From Caenorhabditis remanei (lineage: Eukaryota; Nematoda; Chromadorea; Rhabditida; Rhabditidae), in the NCBI RefSeq assembly GCF_010183535.1, contig NC_071331.1, forward strand, positions 10,292,001-10,356,000: 64,000 nucleotides of DNA, written 5' to 3'. Positions within the stretch are counted from its first letter, which is position 1. Every line of letters starts with the position of its first letter. Below are positions 1-13,399 of this stretch, one piece after another. The notes under the pieces were generated by a model. That model was not told the DNA's origin and searched no databases. It saw only the letters and a list, made by a program, of their open reading frames with translations. Both the position numbers and the translations under genes were made by a program.

Positions 1-1106
1 AGGATCGTGGAAACGTCTTCAACACCTACCAAGCATACCTGAAGGCTACCCTTCAAAACATGGAAGCTGATATGCAAGTGGCACGACGAGAGGGATGGCA
101 TTTCGGAGCGAAACTTGTCAGAGGAGCATACATGGAGCAGGAGAGAGCACGTGCCCAAGCGATTGGTTATGACGATCCGGTTAATGTGGATTTCCAGGTA
201 GGTTGACATTCACAAGTTCGAGTAACAATAAACAAATGGTGGAAAGTTTTGAAGTTTTAGATCGAGGTCATGAAACTGTCACTTTTTATTGAAGTGAACT
301 GTTTCACAACTTTTATAAATCAACTACGTTTTGCTTTTTTCAGTGACTCTCTTACTATTAGAAAACGATTTTCAGGCCACCACAAAGATGTACGAATCAT
401 GTCTGACACGTATCGCCGATGAGGTGGATCGACGTGGCAGGACGAACGTGTCGGTGATGGTTGCGAGTCACAATGAGGATACGGTACGATTCGCGGTGAA
501 CTTGATGAAGGAGAGATGTATTGCACCGTCGGAACGAGTCATGTGTATGGCACAGTTGTATGGAATGTGTGATCAGGTACGAGAGAGGACATCAAAATTG
601 CAAGTGGAAGATTTTCAAAGTTTATAATGAGTTGGTAAAACCTATTCCAAAATGAGAAAGACGCACAAATTGTGACTACACCCTTTTAAAAAATCCAAGA
701 CAAGTGCGCTCTACTGATAAACTAGAATCTCAACAGGGCGCACTTGCATTGGTCAGTGTTTAGCCGCAACAATTTCTCATTAGAGCGCACATGACCAAAT
801 ACAGACATTTGCTTAAAAAAGTTCGGTTCCGAATTTCTGTTATAAGATCTTTTCACCCGTCATATCTAATCCTGTGTCCACTAGAAACCATTCCAATTCC
901 AGGTGTCATTCTCCCTCGGACAAGCCGGTTTCTCAGTATACAAGTATCTACCATATGGACCAGTTGAAGAAGTCTTACCGTATCTCAGTCGACGTGCCCT
1001 CGAAAACGGAAGTGTGTTGAAAAAGGCAAATAAGGAGCGTGATCTCTTGTGGAAAGAGCTTAAACGACGAATCTCAAATGGCGAATTCAAGGCCAAGCAT
1101 AATTAG
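1..1106 (+). CDS. prdh-1: Proline dehydrogenase, copy 1 (3' end only)
   Basis: Three exons are seen: 1-197, 376-576 and 903-1106 (stop TAG). The gene continues upstream of the window. Proline dehydrogenase is the mitochondrial FAD enzyme that oxidises L-proline to pyrroline-5-carboxylate. The visible part is the C-terminal barrel half: [35 protein letters not shown], then [16 protein letters not shown] and YLSRRALEN. The paired arginines of YLSRR are the substrate-carboxylate ligands of the family. Exon boundaries use GT donors and TTTTCAG/TTCCAG acceptors and keep one frame. The exons are nearly identical to those of copy 2, with few amino-acid differences, so duplication is recent or gene conversion is active. 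The symbol follows the C. elegans proline dehydrogenase gene. Confidence 0.93.
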
Positions 1107-2746
1107 ATTATTCTCATTTTAAAAGTTTGATTTAAACTCGTTCAAACGGTACGTAGGACCTCATTTTCTTGCTTTTTCCCTGTTTGTTTTTTCTGTGTTT
1201 TCATATCAAATCGCGTCTTTTCTTCTCTACTTTTTATTCGAATTTTGTCTGCCAACAAATCAGCCAATTACAATGAAGATCTTCGCCTTTAAAACTCTGA
1301 ACTCTATATGAATGCCCTGAAACACTGAACTTTTTAACAGAAGATGAGTCAATCAAAAAAGAAATGTTTCAATCATTAATCATAATGAACTCGTACGGAT
1401 TTCGAATATTGAGTTTCTTAGCTTCCTCCTCTTTCTGCTTCGTTTTCTCCTACCAAATCGCTCCATTTTCCGCGGCAGTGTTGAAAACGAAACACCGCGC
1501 TGAAATTCGAGTGGGCGTGGCAACCGCAAGAAGCATGGTGAACTTCTATTGCGCTGAAAAACTTGCGTTGATAATAGGTGTTTTTGAGAACTGTTTCTCT
1601 GACCACCTGTCAGAGAGCATTTCATGATCATCAACTTTGAAAAAAAAACAGTTTTGTATTCAACTGAAAGTTTGACAGTTTTATTAGAAAACATTACTGA
1701 AAAATAGATGTTGAGTATGCTCAACTGAACGGCATAAAAGCTTCTTTCTGATCATGAAAAAAATGATAATATGCGTTTGATGCCTGTTAGGACTGTGTAA
1801 AAATTAGAACATCGTGAAACAGAGATAATAGCAGAAACTTTTCGGTTTTCAAGTCAATCCAGCATGAAACGATTCCTCTAAACTAAAATATCGCACAGTC
1901 TTTGCATCTAATAGAACTTCTATTATTGTAGCCACAAAACATTGACTACAATAAAGACAGACTTAAGCACAATTGCGAAAAGATTTCTCTGAAATTATAG
2001 CCTTCTTCAAAAACTGATTTAATATCTCTGTTCTGTATTACATACACTTCACTCACTATAACAATTAGAAATTTCATTGTTTATATAAATACTGCACCTC
2101 AAACACACTTTTTTCAAACTTCAAAAATTTCACATTTTCATATTTCTTTCAAAATCAATCATATTTTCAAGTTCTTGTTCGATTCATGTGCTCTTCTTAG
2201 GTACACCAGTTCTTGAAAATTTTCGTTTTCTCGATATTCATGAATATTCTTGTTGTTGTGACTCCGTCACTGACTCGTGTCAACAAATAGTGCTATGTAT
2301 ATGCACTGAAGCTTCGAGAAGCTGTTTTTTAAGTCTCACTCCTTGACAGAATTCTTGAAAAAAGAGTTTTCTGATTCCACTGAAACCGAAATTAAAAAAA
2401 AGGTTTTACTGCGTTCGTAAATGCGAGCACAGAATTTCACTTACCAATTTTGAACCGTAAGACCTGTTTTTGTTGAACGTTTTGTTTAAACTAATCAAAA
2501 AACCCAGTTTAACGAATCCATTATCTTCTTAAAACAGAAGAAAGGTTTCTGAATAACTGATTTCATCCTTCTGTTCCAGTTTCTGTCATTTGAGGATGAA
2601 CTTCGTAATACGGGTTGACATCAAAGTTGATATAAATGGTGCCCCTGAAACACACTTTTCTATTTTTCAAACTTCAAAATTGTTCTTTTTCATAAAGTTT
2701 ACAAAACCAATCATATTTTCAAGTTTTTTTAAAATCCGATCTGTAG
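1107..2746. repeat. Intergenic spacer with duplicated prdh 3' flank
   Basis: No gene is recognised. Positions 1107 to about 1960 resemble 6574 to about 7650, downstream of copy 2 (same order of blocks, including the word GAGTGGGCGTGGC at 1509 and 6989), so the tandem duplication carried 3' flanking sequence. A second, older partial duplication is visible inside the spacer: about 2085-2215 resembles about 2630-2770, the stretch that leads into the first recognised exon of copy 2. Confidence 0.7.
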
Positions 2747-5700
2747 GTGCACCAGTCCTTCCCCGAATTTCCATTAGATACCGAGAAGAAGTGCGTCCAG
2801 TGGTTGGAAAACTCAGAAATTATGGAGTCAAATCGATTTTGGACTACTCGGTCGAAGCGGATATTTCGGGACAAGAAGCGACGGATAAGACGGTCAAAGC
2901 GACGTCACAAGCGACTGTGAAACCAGCGGTAAGTGACGTATTTGGGTGGAGAGGGTTCGAATAATGTGAGGTATATATTCCCCTATTATTAACAGGGCAC
3001 GCTTCTTACAACCGCGCTCTACCGAAACCGAAGAAAATTGTGTGCGAAATTGAGAGACTCAGAGAAAATGAGACATTTTTCAAGGGAATTTCGGTGGAGC
3101 GAAGTTGGAAGAAGCGTGCCGTACTAATAGAAGCAATCCAATCGAAAGTTTTTGTACTTCTTGCTGTTTCACGTAACTCGTAAAACAGTTTTTTAGTTTT
3201 CGAAATATTGGAGTTGTGTGAATCGATGTGAGTTATGTATTTTTCGGAAGCAATAACTCAGTGTTGATGTTTTCCAGTTTCTTGCGAACTGCTTTCAAAG
3301 TTCCGTTTGATAGTACAGTGCTTGCTAAAGAAAGCAAAGTTGTACCTGTTGTAATCCGATGAAAGAATTATTCAAGTTCTCAAGAGTACTAAACCTTATT
3401 TTGTAGCTGAAACAGTTATAATTGTACTGTTTGGCAATTTCTTGAAGACTATCCGATAAATTGTTACGTTGCTAGTTTGAGACGAGGAGTTTAGTTAAAT
3501 CTTATTTAAATTTAAAATATCACATACATTATTCTATGAAAATATCAGAGTTGAAATGCATATATCTCGGTTCGGTGAAGCGTTCTGTAAAATTTGATTA
3601 CATATTCGGAATCAGCGTATTGAGCATCTATTTAGTACGATTAAAGGAAGTGTCCAACACCACCCATTTCTCATTCCCGAATTTACAGGCGATGACACCA
3701 GTGGTCGACGCGAAAACGCTCGAAACGACACGGGAACGGTACACTGTACATCAAGAGTTTGGAGATCGGCGGCAGGGTGTGGCTAGTGCAAGGTTCGTGA
3801 CTTGTATGGATTAGTTCAATTCGCTTTTTTAGTTTTTTGGGCTTCTAACCAAAATTTAGTTTTTCTTTTTTTAAAGAATGCATGCAACTAACAGTATCAC
3901 CAAAATCCATACAATGTCACACATTTTCAAGAATTGTAGTTCCAAAACCTGAAATCATCCCTACCGTTTCGATCTCATCACTTATCCTACTATTTTTTTA
4001 AAACTTCTACTGAATTGTCTTCTTTTTCAGAACATATTTCTACGAAGGCGAGGAGCAATGTGACAAGAATCGTGACATCTTCAAGGACTCCATCAACGCC
4101 GTCGCCTCGGCTACAGGGAATGAGGGATTCGTCGCTGTGAAGGTTACGGCGTTGGGAAGACCTCAACTCTTGCTGAAACTTTCCGAGGCTATCGTTCAGA
4201 CTCAGAACTTTTTCAAGGCGTTGACCGGTGGAATGACACTTCAGGAGGGTAGGCTGACATCACAGGAGTTCACGAAGAGATTGCATGTGAGTTTTGGAGA
4301 AATTAAAAGATTATTATTTATTGAAAGAATTCTTAAATATAACGTTTAACCGAAACAGAAAATTATTTTTTGCTTTCCAGGAACTCGGCGTGAAAACCGA
4401 TTCGGAGTCAGTGAAAAAGTTCTTCAATGACGTTGACTTTGACTCTGACGGAATCGTCGATCTCCACGGATGGAATCATATTCTCGATGATCACGTCAAA
4501 CTGGGACAACTCTTCCAAGTGTTGAACATCAAGACTGGAGCACTCGAACCACTTATCCAGAATCTGTCGAATGAGGAGGAGCAGGAGTTTCGAAACATGG
4601 TGAGGAGAACGTTGGATGTGGCTGAGTACGCGATTTCGAAAGGTGTTAGGATTATGGTCGACGCCGAGCAGACGTACTTGCAACCAGCGATTTCGAAGAT
4701 TACGATTGAGATGATGAAGAAGTGAGTTCGAACTTTGAATGCTAGTTTATTGAATTATGGGAACCTCTATAGCATTAACAGACATTGTGAAACTGTCAGT
4801 TTTTGAGATCAAGACGTTCCGGTATTGTAAATCGGCGTTCCAAATCCAGCTAATTTCACAGTTTCGATCAGGTTCTTAACATGATTTTGCCCCAATTGAA
4901 AATAGAAACACTGCCCGAAGTTGAAAATTATTTGAAACAGAAATATTTTCACAAACATTTTTTTAACTAAAACGGAAATTCCGTTTCTAGGTAATCATGC
5001 GAGGAATTCCGTTTTCTGCCACTCTAAAATTTTTTCCGCCTTCCGCCTAGAGGATACCAGCTTGAAAAACTTGATTGCCAACTCGAACTTACTGATATTT
5101 TTGAGGTTTTTTCTGCGAAGCTTTCAGTTTTTTACGAAAAAACAAAATTTAACACAAATATGTATAACCATCTTTAAGGGCCTTTTATATAAAATAATCG
5201 TTTCTAAAAAATGACTTTCGCATCCCGCTAAACTCGGGATCGAACTGCATTGAGCAATAAAATATACTTCTGTTCTGGAAAAAATGTTCCATTTGCAACG
5301 AGGCATCAATATACTTCCCCACCACATCCTATTTCTCATCTCACTGAAACGATCTTCTCGTCCAACTTCTCTCCATATTTCCAGATATAACAAGGATCGT
5401 GGAAACGTGTTCAACACCTACCAAGCATTCCTGAAGGCTACCCTTCAAAACATGGAAGCTGATATGCAAGTGGCACGACGAGAAGGATGGCATTTCGGAG
5501 CGAAACTTGTCAGAGGAGCATACATGGAGCAGGAGAGAGCACGTGCCCAAGCGATTGGTTATGACGATCCGGTTGATGTGGATTTCCAGGTAGGTTGAAT
5601 TCCTAAGATCGAGAGAGTGGAAAGTCTTGAAGTTTTAGATCAAGGCCTTGAAACTGTCATTTTTTATAGAAGAATACTGTTTCACAACTTTTATTCACAA

Positions 5701-6573
5701 CGTTTTTCTTTTTTCAATGACTCTCTTACTATTAGAAAACGATTTTCAGGCCACCACAAAGATGTACGAATCATGTCTGACACGTATCGCCGATGAGGTG
5801 GATCGACGTGGCAGGACGAACGTGTCGGTGATGGTTGCGAGTCACAATGAGGATACGGTACGATTCGCAGTGAATTTGATGAAGGAGAGATGTATTGCAC
5901 CGTCGGAACGAGTCATGTGCATGGCACAGTTATATGGAATGTGTGATCAGGTATGCGGGGCTACTAAATGATTGCGGGTTGAAGAATGTGAGAAATTTTT
6001 ATTGAGTTGGCGGAACAGATAGAAAAATAATACTATACCCAAAAATTGTGACTATGTGTAATCTTATGCTTAAACTCGACTTACGGAAGTTTTGCGTTCA
6101 TCGAAATTAAGGACCGAAAATTAGTCAATTAGGTTATTCATAACATGAAACATTAAAAAATCCAAGACAGACGCGCTCTGTTGATAAACTAGAATCTTAA
6201 CAGGGCGCACTTGCATTGGTCAGTGTTTAGCCGCAACAATTTCTCATTAGAGCGCACATGACCAAATACAGACTTTTTCTTAAAAATGTTCGGTTCCGAA
6301 AATCTGTTATAACATCTATTCACTCGTCATATCTAATCCCGTATCTACTAGAAACCATTCCAATTCCAGGTGTCATTCTCCCTCGGACAAGCTGGTTTCT
6401 CAGTATACAAGTATCTACCATATGGACCAGTTGAAGAAGTCCTACCGTATCTCAGTCGACGTGCCCTCGAAAACGGAAGTGTGTTGAAGAAGGCGAATAA
6501 GGAGCGTGATCTCTTGTGGAAAGAGCTTAAACGACGTATCTCAAGTGGCGAATTCAAGGCCAAGCATAATTAG
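2747..6573 (+). CDS. prdh-1: Proline dehydrogenase, copy 2, N-terminal exons missing
   Basis: Seven exons: 2747-2928, 3689-3792, 4031-4286, 4381-4721, 5385-5589, 5750-5950 and 6370-6573, all in phase, giving about 496 residues. Family landmarks run in order: [54 protein letters not shown], an EF-hand-like loop [75 protein letters not shown]. Metazoan enzymes carry roughly 100 more residues at the N-terminus (targeting peptide and first helices), and these are absent. No start codon in a normal context precedes exon 2747. An in-frame ATG at 2590 reads straight into it, so translation from an unrelated leader is possible. It may be a functional 5'-replaced copy or a non-functional truncated duplicate. 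Confidence 0.88.
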
Positions 6574-7237
6574 ATTATTCTCATATTAAAAGTTTGATTT
6601 AAACTCGTTCAAACGGTACGTAGGACCTCATTTTCTTGCTTTTCCCATGTTTGTTTTTTCTGTGTGTTCATATCAAATCGCGTCTTTTCTTCTCTACTTT
6701 TATTCGAATTTTGTCTGCCAACAAATCAGCCAATTACAATGAAGTATTCATTTTTTGAAATCACTATGAAAAACTCGACCATCTTCACTTTTAAAAATAT
6801 GAACTGCTTTTAAGTGTCCTGAAACATTGAACTTTTTTTACAGAATACGGTATGGCGGTGCTTTTCTATGGGTCAATCAAAAAATAATAGTTTCAATCAT
6901 TAATTTTAATGAACTCTTTCTGGTGTGTTCCCCACCAAATTCTCCATTTTCTGTGGCAGTGTTTAAAACGGAATACAGAGTTGAAATGTGAGTGGGCGTG
7001 GCCACCGCAAGAGGCGTGGCAAACATGATATTTTCCAGAAAAGCTTGCATAATATGTGTTTTTGGGTACCGCACCATTTCATGATCAACATTCAAAAAAA
7101 AAACTGTTTCACACCCAACTGAAAGATGGACAGTTTTAATCGAAATTATTTCTTCGATCACAATGTAAGTGCTTCTTCAGTGTTGTATCCTCAACTAAAT
7201 ATCCTAAAAGCTTACTTATGTTTCTGCGTATGAAGAC
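6574..7237. repeat. Second copy of the prdh 3' flanking block
   Basis: This stretch parallels 1107-1730 downstream of copy 1, with small insertions and deletions. It contains no supported gene. It helps define the right-hand side of the prdh tandem duplication. Confidence 0.6.
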
Positions 7238-7434
7238 CAGGCTTGATCGAGGTCGGGAAATCGGGATACTCGATTTCTCGGTTTTCCCGACTTTTTTCGG
7301 GAAAATTTCCCGAAAAATTTCGAGAAAATCGGGAAATTTTTTGTAAAAATTTCGAGTACTCGATTTCCCGAAAAAAATTTCGAGAAATTTTTTCGTTCTC
7401 GATTTTCCCGAAAAGTTTTTCTTGACCAAGCCTG
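7238..7434. mobile_element. hAT-like MITE, 197 bp
   Basis: The ends are inverted: CAGGCTTGATCGAGGTC at the left and GACCAAGCCTG at the right. The interior is a foldback of CGGGAAA and TTTCCCG words. It is flanked by an 8-bp duplication, ATGAAGAC left and ATGAAGAT right, with one mismatch. CAGG-type ends and 8-bp target duplications are the hAT signature. There is no coding capacity. Confidence 0.8.
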
Positions 7435-10400
7435 ATGAAGATAGTGAAGATGGTAGCCCATTGGTTTCAGTTTGCACTGTGTGAAAATTAGAACTTCGTG
7501 AAACAGAAAGAACTTTTAAAGACTTGTTATTGAATTTGTTAGTCAATTCAGTATGAAACGTTACCTCCAAACTGAAATCTCTCAAAGTTTTGTAATCTTA
7601 AAAATCTTCTATTATTGTAGCCACCAAAAATTGGTCGTAATAAAGTTTGTCTGATAAGGTTCACAAAAATACTGTTTTTGAGAGATTGCTTATTTTTCAC
7701 AAAAATCGTCGGTCAGTGGATCTCTTTCTGATACTGAATTTTTCAGATTGAGCGTTCTGTTGCAAGAAATGAAAACTAATACAAAATCAATCGAAGAATT
7801 TTCATACTATCCAGGCTTTCGGAATTACCTCAAAGAGCAGAGCTCAACTTTTCTGGTACCTGCGAAACTGTCAGTTGGACAACATTTTCAAATCGCAGTT
7901 CAAACCAAAACTAAAGAATTGAATACGAATTTTACGAGAATCGTTGTCAGAATAGGCATTCAACCCAAGTAGATGATTTGTTATCAACTTGAACTAAATA
8001 GACAATTCACGTATTAGTGATCTGAAAGGGCACTTGTTTATCTCACTCGACACTCGCAAAGCCAATGTTTCAAGCATAAATTATAACGAACTCGTGAAGC
8101 ATACGAGTATTGAACCCTGCGTTCTTCTACTACTGCAAAAACCGACTCTAAAATCTAGGCTCCTCCCACTTTCGCAACTTTGCCGCATGTTTGATGTAAA
8201 AACAGTGCTACACTATCTCATGCAGTTTTCGCTGGCAATCGACTATGTGAATAAAAAAACAGTTTTTTTCCGTTTTTTCCAGTAAATGCATCGAGGGAAA
8301 AAACGTTGTTTTTCAGAGGTGAATAACCCCTAACTGTTTCATACCCAGCTGATAGATGGAGATTATGACAAACGACTTGTTTTTCCGTTTTCGACTCAAT
8401 CCAGAATAGAGCGCTTTTCCAAATCGGAGATACCAAAACTGCTGTGAGCACAGAAAGTTTCTGTTTTCGGGACACCAAATATTGTTCAAATCAAGTGTGG
8501 CCAATACTGTTTGAAAAAACATAACATTTTATAGATGTGCTCATTTCGCATGAAACCATGACGGTTTGAGGATGAGGTTCTATACCAATAGCTCTCCAGG
8601 GAACAAAAATAGTCAACTATGAAAATGAAGCTTTAGGCTTGATGTACACAAAAAGTGACACTTTTGGATTTTAAGTAACTTTTAAAAATATTTCACATTC
8701 AACTGAAAACAGAAAATATTGACATAATTTTTAACTTTGATTAAAATTGAAAATAAGAGTTGTCACAACAGCGAATCAATGCAAAATTATTTATATGGAA
8801 ATAAAAACTTTGTGAAACAGAAAGTCGTCGAAACGGTTGGCGTTTTTGAATCTACGACTATCCGAAATAAAAGCGTTAAACTTTTCAGAATTTTATGAAA
8901 GAGAAACTTTTGGAAACATGTGAAACAACAGTTCAGTGTGAATCTGTGTCATGGATTGATTTTTAGTCATAACTAATACGAAATAACTCACTAAGATATC
9001 AGAGACGAAATTTTCCTAAAACGTAAACAGGTCAGATGAAACCGAAATTAACTTTTATCATTTTCTGTTTCAACTGGTTCATTTGTCTTTCTATTTTCAA
9101 GAACATCTTACTAGTTGCCTTCCATTATCTTGAAAAGTAGTGTTCCCTCCTCCCGTCCGTATCTAAATTTGTAGTCTTACCCGAATGTCAATACGACCTA
9201 CCTCTACCCCTTAACCTGCCTTTGGCACTCTCTAAATGTTTACTTTGTGAAAAATTCTAAAGTCAATAAAGCCGTCATTCGGTTTCTCTTTTCCCCCTGG
9301 TAAAGTCACATTCGCCTGTGAACCCTTTTCGACATTTTAAACATGATGGTGGGTTTTTTTTCAACATTTTTTAAAACTAACAAATGTAAAATTAAACTCG
9401 ATCACCTCCTCTTTCTCTTCCATGCAATCTTTGCAACAGTAGTTTTTTTTTCATAATTTTCATTTCTAATTGTTTACTTAAAAATCGATGAAACCCCAGA
9501 CAAATTCATGTGAAATGGCGAAAATGTGGTTTTTAGCAAGAAAACAGAATAATAAGTTTAGGGATCAGTGACCAGGGAAACCCTATAATGATCATAATCG
9601 GAATGTAGGAAAAATGAAATTTCAGATAAATTATTGTGATTGTGGCCAGGTGATAGTTGGTAGACGAATGTTTCGATCTCAATTCTACTCTCTGAATTTT
9701 GTGAAATTCGAGAATATTCTTAAGAATCCGGTAATAGTTTGAGTTGAACGGGAGACTAGTCATTGTTTTTTCGAAACAGCAATTGTTCTTTTTCGGAAAA
9801 TTCTCTGCATCTCAGTTTGTTATCCACTAATTTTGTTAGCTAATCTATTCTACGATTCTGGTAGCTACAAAGGGTCATCTAAAGTATCGGAACTGTTTTA
9901 GAAGCTTTTTTAATATTCCCCCGAGTATCAACTTTCATATAAATACATACGCTAGTGTCCCTGGGATGATTAGAAATCCTTGATGAATTGAAATTTCAAA
10001 GTAATTTGAAACCGAGTAGAAGCTTTGAACAATTTGGAATGAAATTGCGTGAGTTGACTCACTTTTCCAGAAACCATTAAGATTCAGAATCTCATGTTCG
10101 CTTTAGTTCACAGAAGACAAACTTGAACCACTGTTTCAAGAAAATTTCAAAATTTTGAGTTTTTTTAATTGTAGATTGGTTCCGCGCTTTGTACATATTT
10201 ATTTTACCTGAAACTAAAAAGAATTTTCCAGCACATATTTTTCATCGTTAGCTCAGAACTTTGACTTCTACACTGCAATTTCTAAAAAAGCACTGTTTCA
10301 AACGGCTTTCATAATTTTCGGCTGAAAAAAAATTTCCATTCTCATACTGAAATTCAGTTTATTTCATTTTCAAGAAAATCAGTAACTTTGATTTGTGTGT

Positions 10401-13068
10401 ACTCATAGTGTTACTGAAAATGCAGATATTGATGCAGCAAAGCTGATGAAAAGTGATTTCCGAGCACTATATCCTTCCTTTTACGTTATGGAATTTCAAG
10501 TTTCACTTTTCAAGGATTTATCTTGACCAGTAAGTTTTTACTATTAGAAACAAGAAATATAAGAAACATACTAAAAAGTGATGAGTCCTGTTTCGAAGTA
10601 ATGATAAATTGCGAGCAGGTAAACTAGAATATTGTGCATTCTGAAATCGCATGTCGTTAATTATCACAGTTGTTAATGTACCAAGATTTCAACAAAGTTC
10701 ATCCAAAACTCATATCCAAATATTCATACTTGTCAAATCACGGCTCGTCCCGGCCCGTGACAAGTATGCAAATATCTTTTCCAAAACTGTTCCATGAAGT
10801 TAGATTCTCCTCGGAAATTTTTAGCAATATTCACTGTTTCAGTAAACTGGGAAATTCATTTTTCTGATTTTGTTACATTGGGTCTTTCGTTTGCCTCAAA
10901 AAATTTGAATGAATTTCGAGTAATTGATCACTTGTTGTACAAATTTCGGTAATGAACTGTTTGGCCTCTCTCTGGCACTCTCAAGTTCCATTCGGTCAAT
11001 CCGGAACTTAATAATTTAAATATCTCAACTTGGTGTAATTACGGTTTCAGTAACTCACAATGTACGAGACCTTAATTTTTTTTAAATTGGTAACGCGAAG
11101 GCTTATTAACCGATTGAATTAGTTTTAAATTACTCGAAATTTCACAAGTTCGCTGTTTCACTAACATTATCAAGCCATCCACGTATTCAATGTTTTGTTA
11201 TATCCACCAGAATTTTCGACAAATCCAAAACTTTGTTTCAGAAATGTTGTTCTTCAAAAATTTGACAATGATGGAATGAAAACTATTTCGCAACCCTCTA
11301 TGACTCATCGCATTAGTTTCTCCTTCTGACTCCTATCATCAATAGAATTCCGAACAGGAAAACATTCCAGAGAGAATGATATGATGACAATGACACACTT
11401 CTCTTGTTATATCGATATTGATACTTTCAGTTAAAAAAAAGTATAATGCGAAACTAAAAATGTTTTCATTCTGTTTCATGTCCTCTTTTCTCTGGACCAG
11501 ATCAAAATTTTTTAGTCGTTTTCAAATTTTATAAATATATTTCTGACTTCTGATTTTCTTGAAAAGTTAGTTTTTCTCTTTGAACTTCGTCGATGTTTCT
11601 TCTGAATCATTCCATGTTATAGTATACAGTACGGTGTAAAATTCTAATCGCACCAAGTTGTAAACTATGAAACTGTAGTAAAATCGCTTCATAAACTTGA
11701 CGAATCGATGAAACAAAATCGAAAGTTCTTTATAACATTTCAGAAACTGTAATAAGTAATAACTAACTGATGCTCTCTGAGATTTTCAGCTGAATTTTTT
11801 TCAATGATGCATTTTTTCGAAGTTTTTTCAGTTTCAGTGAAAGCAGTATGAATGGGATTACAAATGTACATAGTATCATAGTCTACTAGATCTCAGTCTT
11901 CGAAAATAACAAAATATTCTACAATAAGAACATCGAAAAGCTTCCATGTATCATACATTCGGGCTGAAATTCGAAATTTTCTCCCCCAGCCTAGTTTTTG
12001 AAAAATAATTTCCATGTTTCTGACTATCCTTTTGAACCTGAACGAATTTTGCTTTCAGTGACATAAGAATATCTCATGACTATCTGGATGACTCACGATT
12101 TAACCACAAACTTTATAATGTCAAAAACAAGTAGGATTATTCAAATTTTAATGTTCCTGGCATTCTACTCAAAAACGGTGAACTTTCACAAAATTTCTGT
12201 TTTCACAACTTTTTATCATTCGTTCACTGAAGTACATTGGCTTTATATTTTTGCTTTCCATGCTAAAAAATCACATCTGTTTTATTGAGATTAATCAAAT
12301 GAACTCTCTTTTTCAATATCCATGAAAAACACATAAGCCACGAGACGTGTGACGTCTCAAATCCACCTCTCGCTCCCTCTTGTTTTCTTGTTTTTCCGTG
12401 TTGCCTAGCAACTCCAACTCTCTATTTCTCTCTTTCACATGCGCATATAACTCAGTTTCATAATGCTGCATTATAGATTTTCGGGTTTGGTTTTTGCTTG
12501 GATTCACTTTGATCACCAGCGGTCTTACTGAAAATATTGAAGTTTGTCACAGAGTTATGTTTGAAAACTAATTAACTTCTGCTCCATTTCGTTTCGAGCT
12601 CTTCTTATTTCTGAAACAAGTCGTTATCCCATTACTTGCAGTTCAATGTATAGCGAAAAAAAAATATTATGAAAGCGAAAAAAACATCCAGGAAATTGAA
12701 GAATTTTCTGCTTCACATTTCCATGTTCACTTCCCAAACATTATGATATTCACTAGAGATTTTACCTGAAGTGGCAATTTTTTCTATGCGACTTTCAATA
12801 CCAAGGCTACAATAATCACTCATGAGCGGTATAGCAGATTTTTAAATATTGCGACAAGGAAATCGGAGAAAATTCTCTCCCAACGTAACACCAGGGTTTC
12901 CATCAATCCAGTATTCAGACGCAGCAAACAAAATCGATTACCCTTTTTAGAGTAATGCACCTGAAAGATTTCTGTTTTGTCTACTGCTTATCAAAAACTA
13001 ATGTTTTGTTTGAAACTAATAGAATTCCGACATGGCTAACATCTTCCAGTCAAAAACTTTACGTAATC
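7435..13068. other. Intergenic region, no gene recognised
   Basis: AT-rich DNA with no supported exon chain on either strand. Short open frames at 7748-7972, 8034-8285, 9533-9763 and 12076-12516 lack family similarity and splice context. One small MITE at 10725 is listed separately. From about 12.83 kb onward the sequence matches the upstream flank of the other v-SNARE copies. Confidence 0.55.
10725..10768. mobile_element. 44-bp mini-MITE with hAT-like target duplication
   Basis: Inverted ends CATACTTGTCA and TGACAAGTATG enclose a GC-rich centre. The flanks are CAAATATT and CAAATATC, an 8-bp duplication with one mismatch. The same termini occur on longer elements at 40398, 44452 and, more weakly, 13069, so this is a minimal member of that family. 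Confidence 0.75.
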
Positions 13069-13301
13069 CATACTTGTCAAGCTCGGTCCAAAGGGCCGGA
13101 TAACTGGCGGCAAAGTTCAAAATTCTTTTTTTTGTTTTGAATTTTTTTTGCGAAAAAGTCAAACTTTCGACTATGATTCAGAATCAAAAGAAATTCTGAA
13201 GAATCATCAAAAACGTTCACATTTTCGATGAAAAGTTGAAAAATGACAAAAAATGTATTCTTTGTTTTTTGAACTCAGGTCTTCGGTCCTTGAAAATTTT
13301 G
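13069..13301. mobile_element. hAT-like MITE upstream of v-SNARE copy 1
   Basis: The left end is CATACTTGTCAAGCTCGG, matching the family at 10725. The right end is degenerate (a CGGTCCTTGA word, then AAAATTTTG). It is flanked by a perfect 8-bp duplication ACGTAATC at 13061-13068 and 13302-13309. The uninterrupted sequence CAGTCAAAAACATTACGTAATCTC is seen in part at about 23,660, which confirms the insertion. It ends 99 bp before the v-SNARE start codon. Confidence 0.75.
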
Positions 13302-13399
13302 ACGTAATCTCTATAAGTTCTACTCATTCAAATTATCTTCTTGAAAACTTATAATTTACTAACTTGTTCACAATTTGTAACCACCACTTTTTTCAGTCA

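Noticed and set aside
7748..7972. 74-codon open frame after a TTTTTCAG
   Set aside because: No recognisable family, no partner exons, and it contains the common intronic word GAAACTGTCAG.
12400..12412. GTTGCCTAGCAAC, resembling an RFX X-box
   Set aside because: The spacer between half-sites is one base, not the usual two, and no ciliary gene lies nearby.
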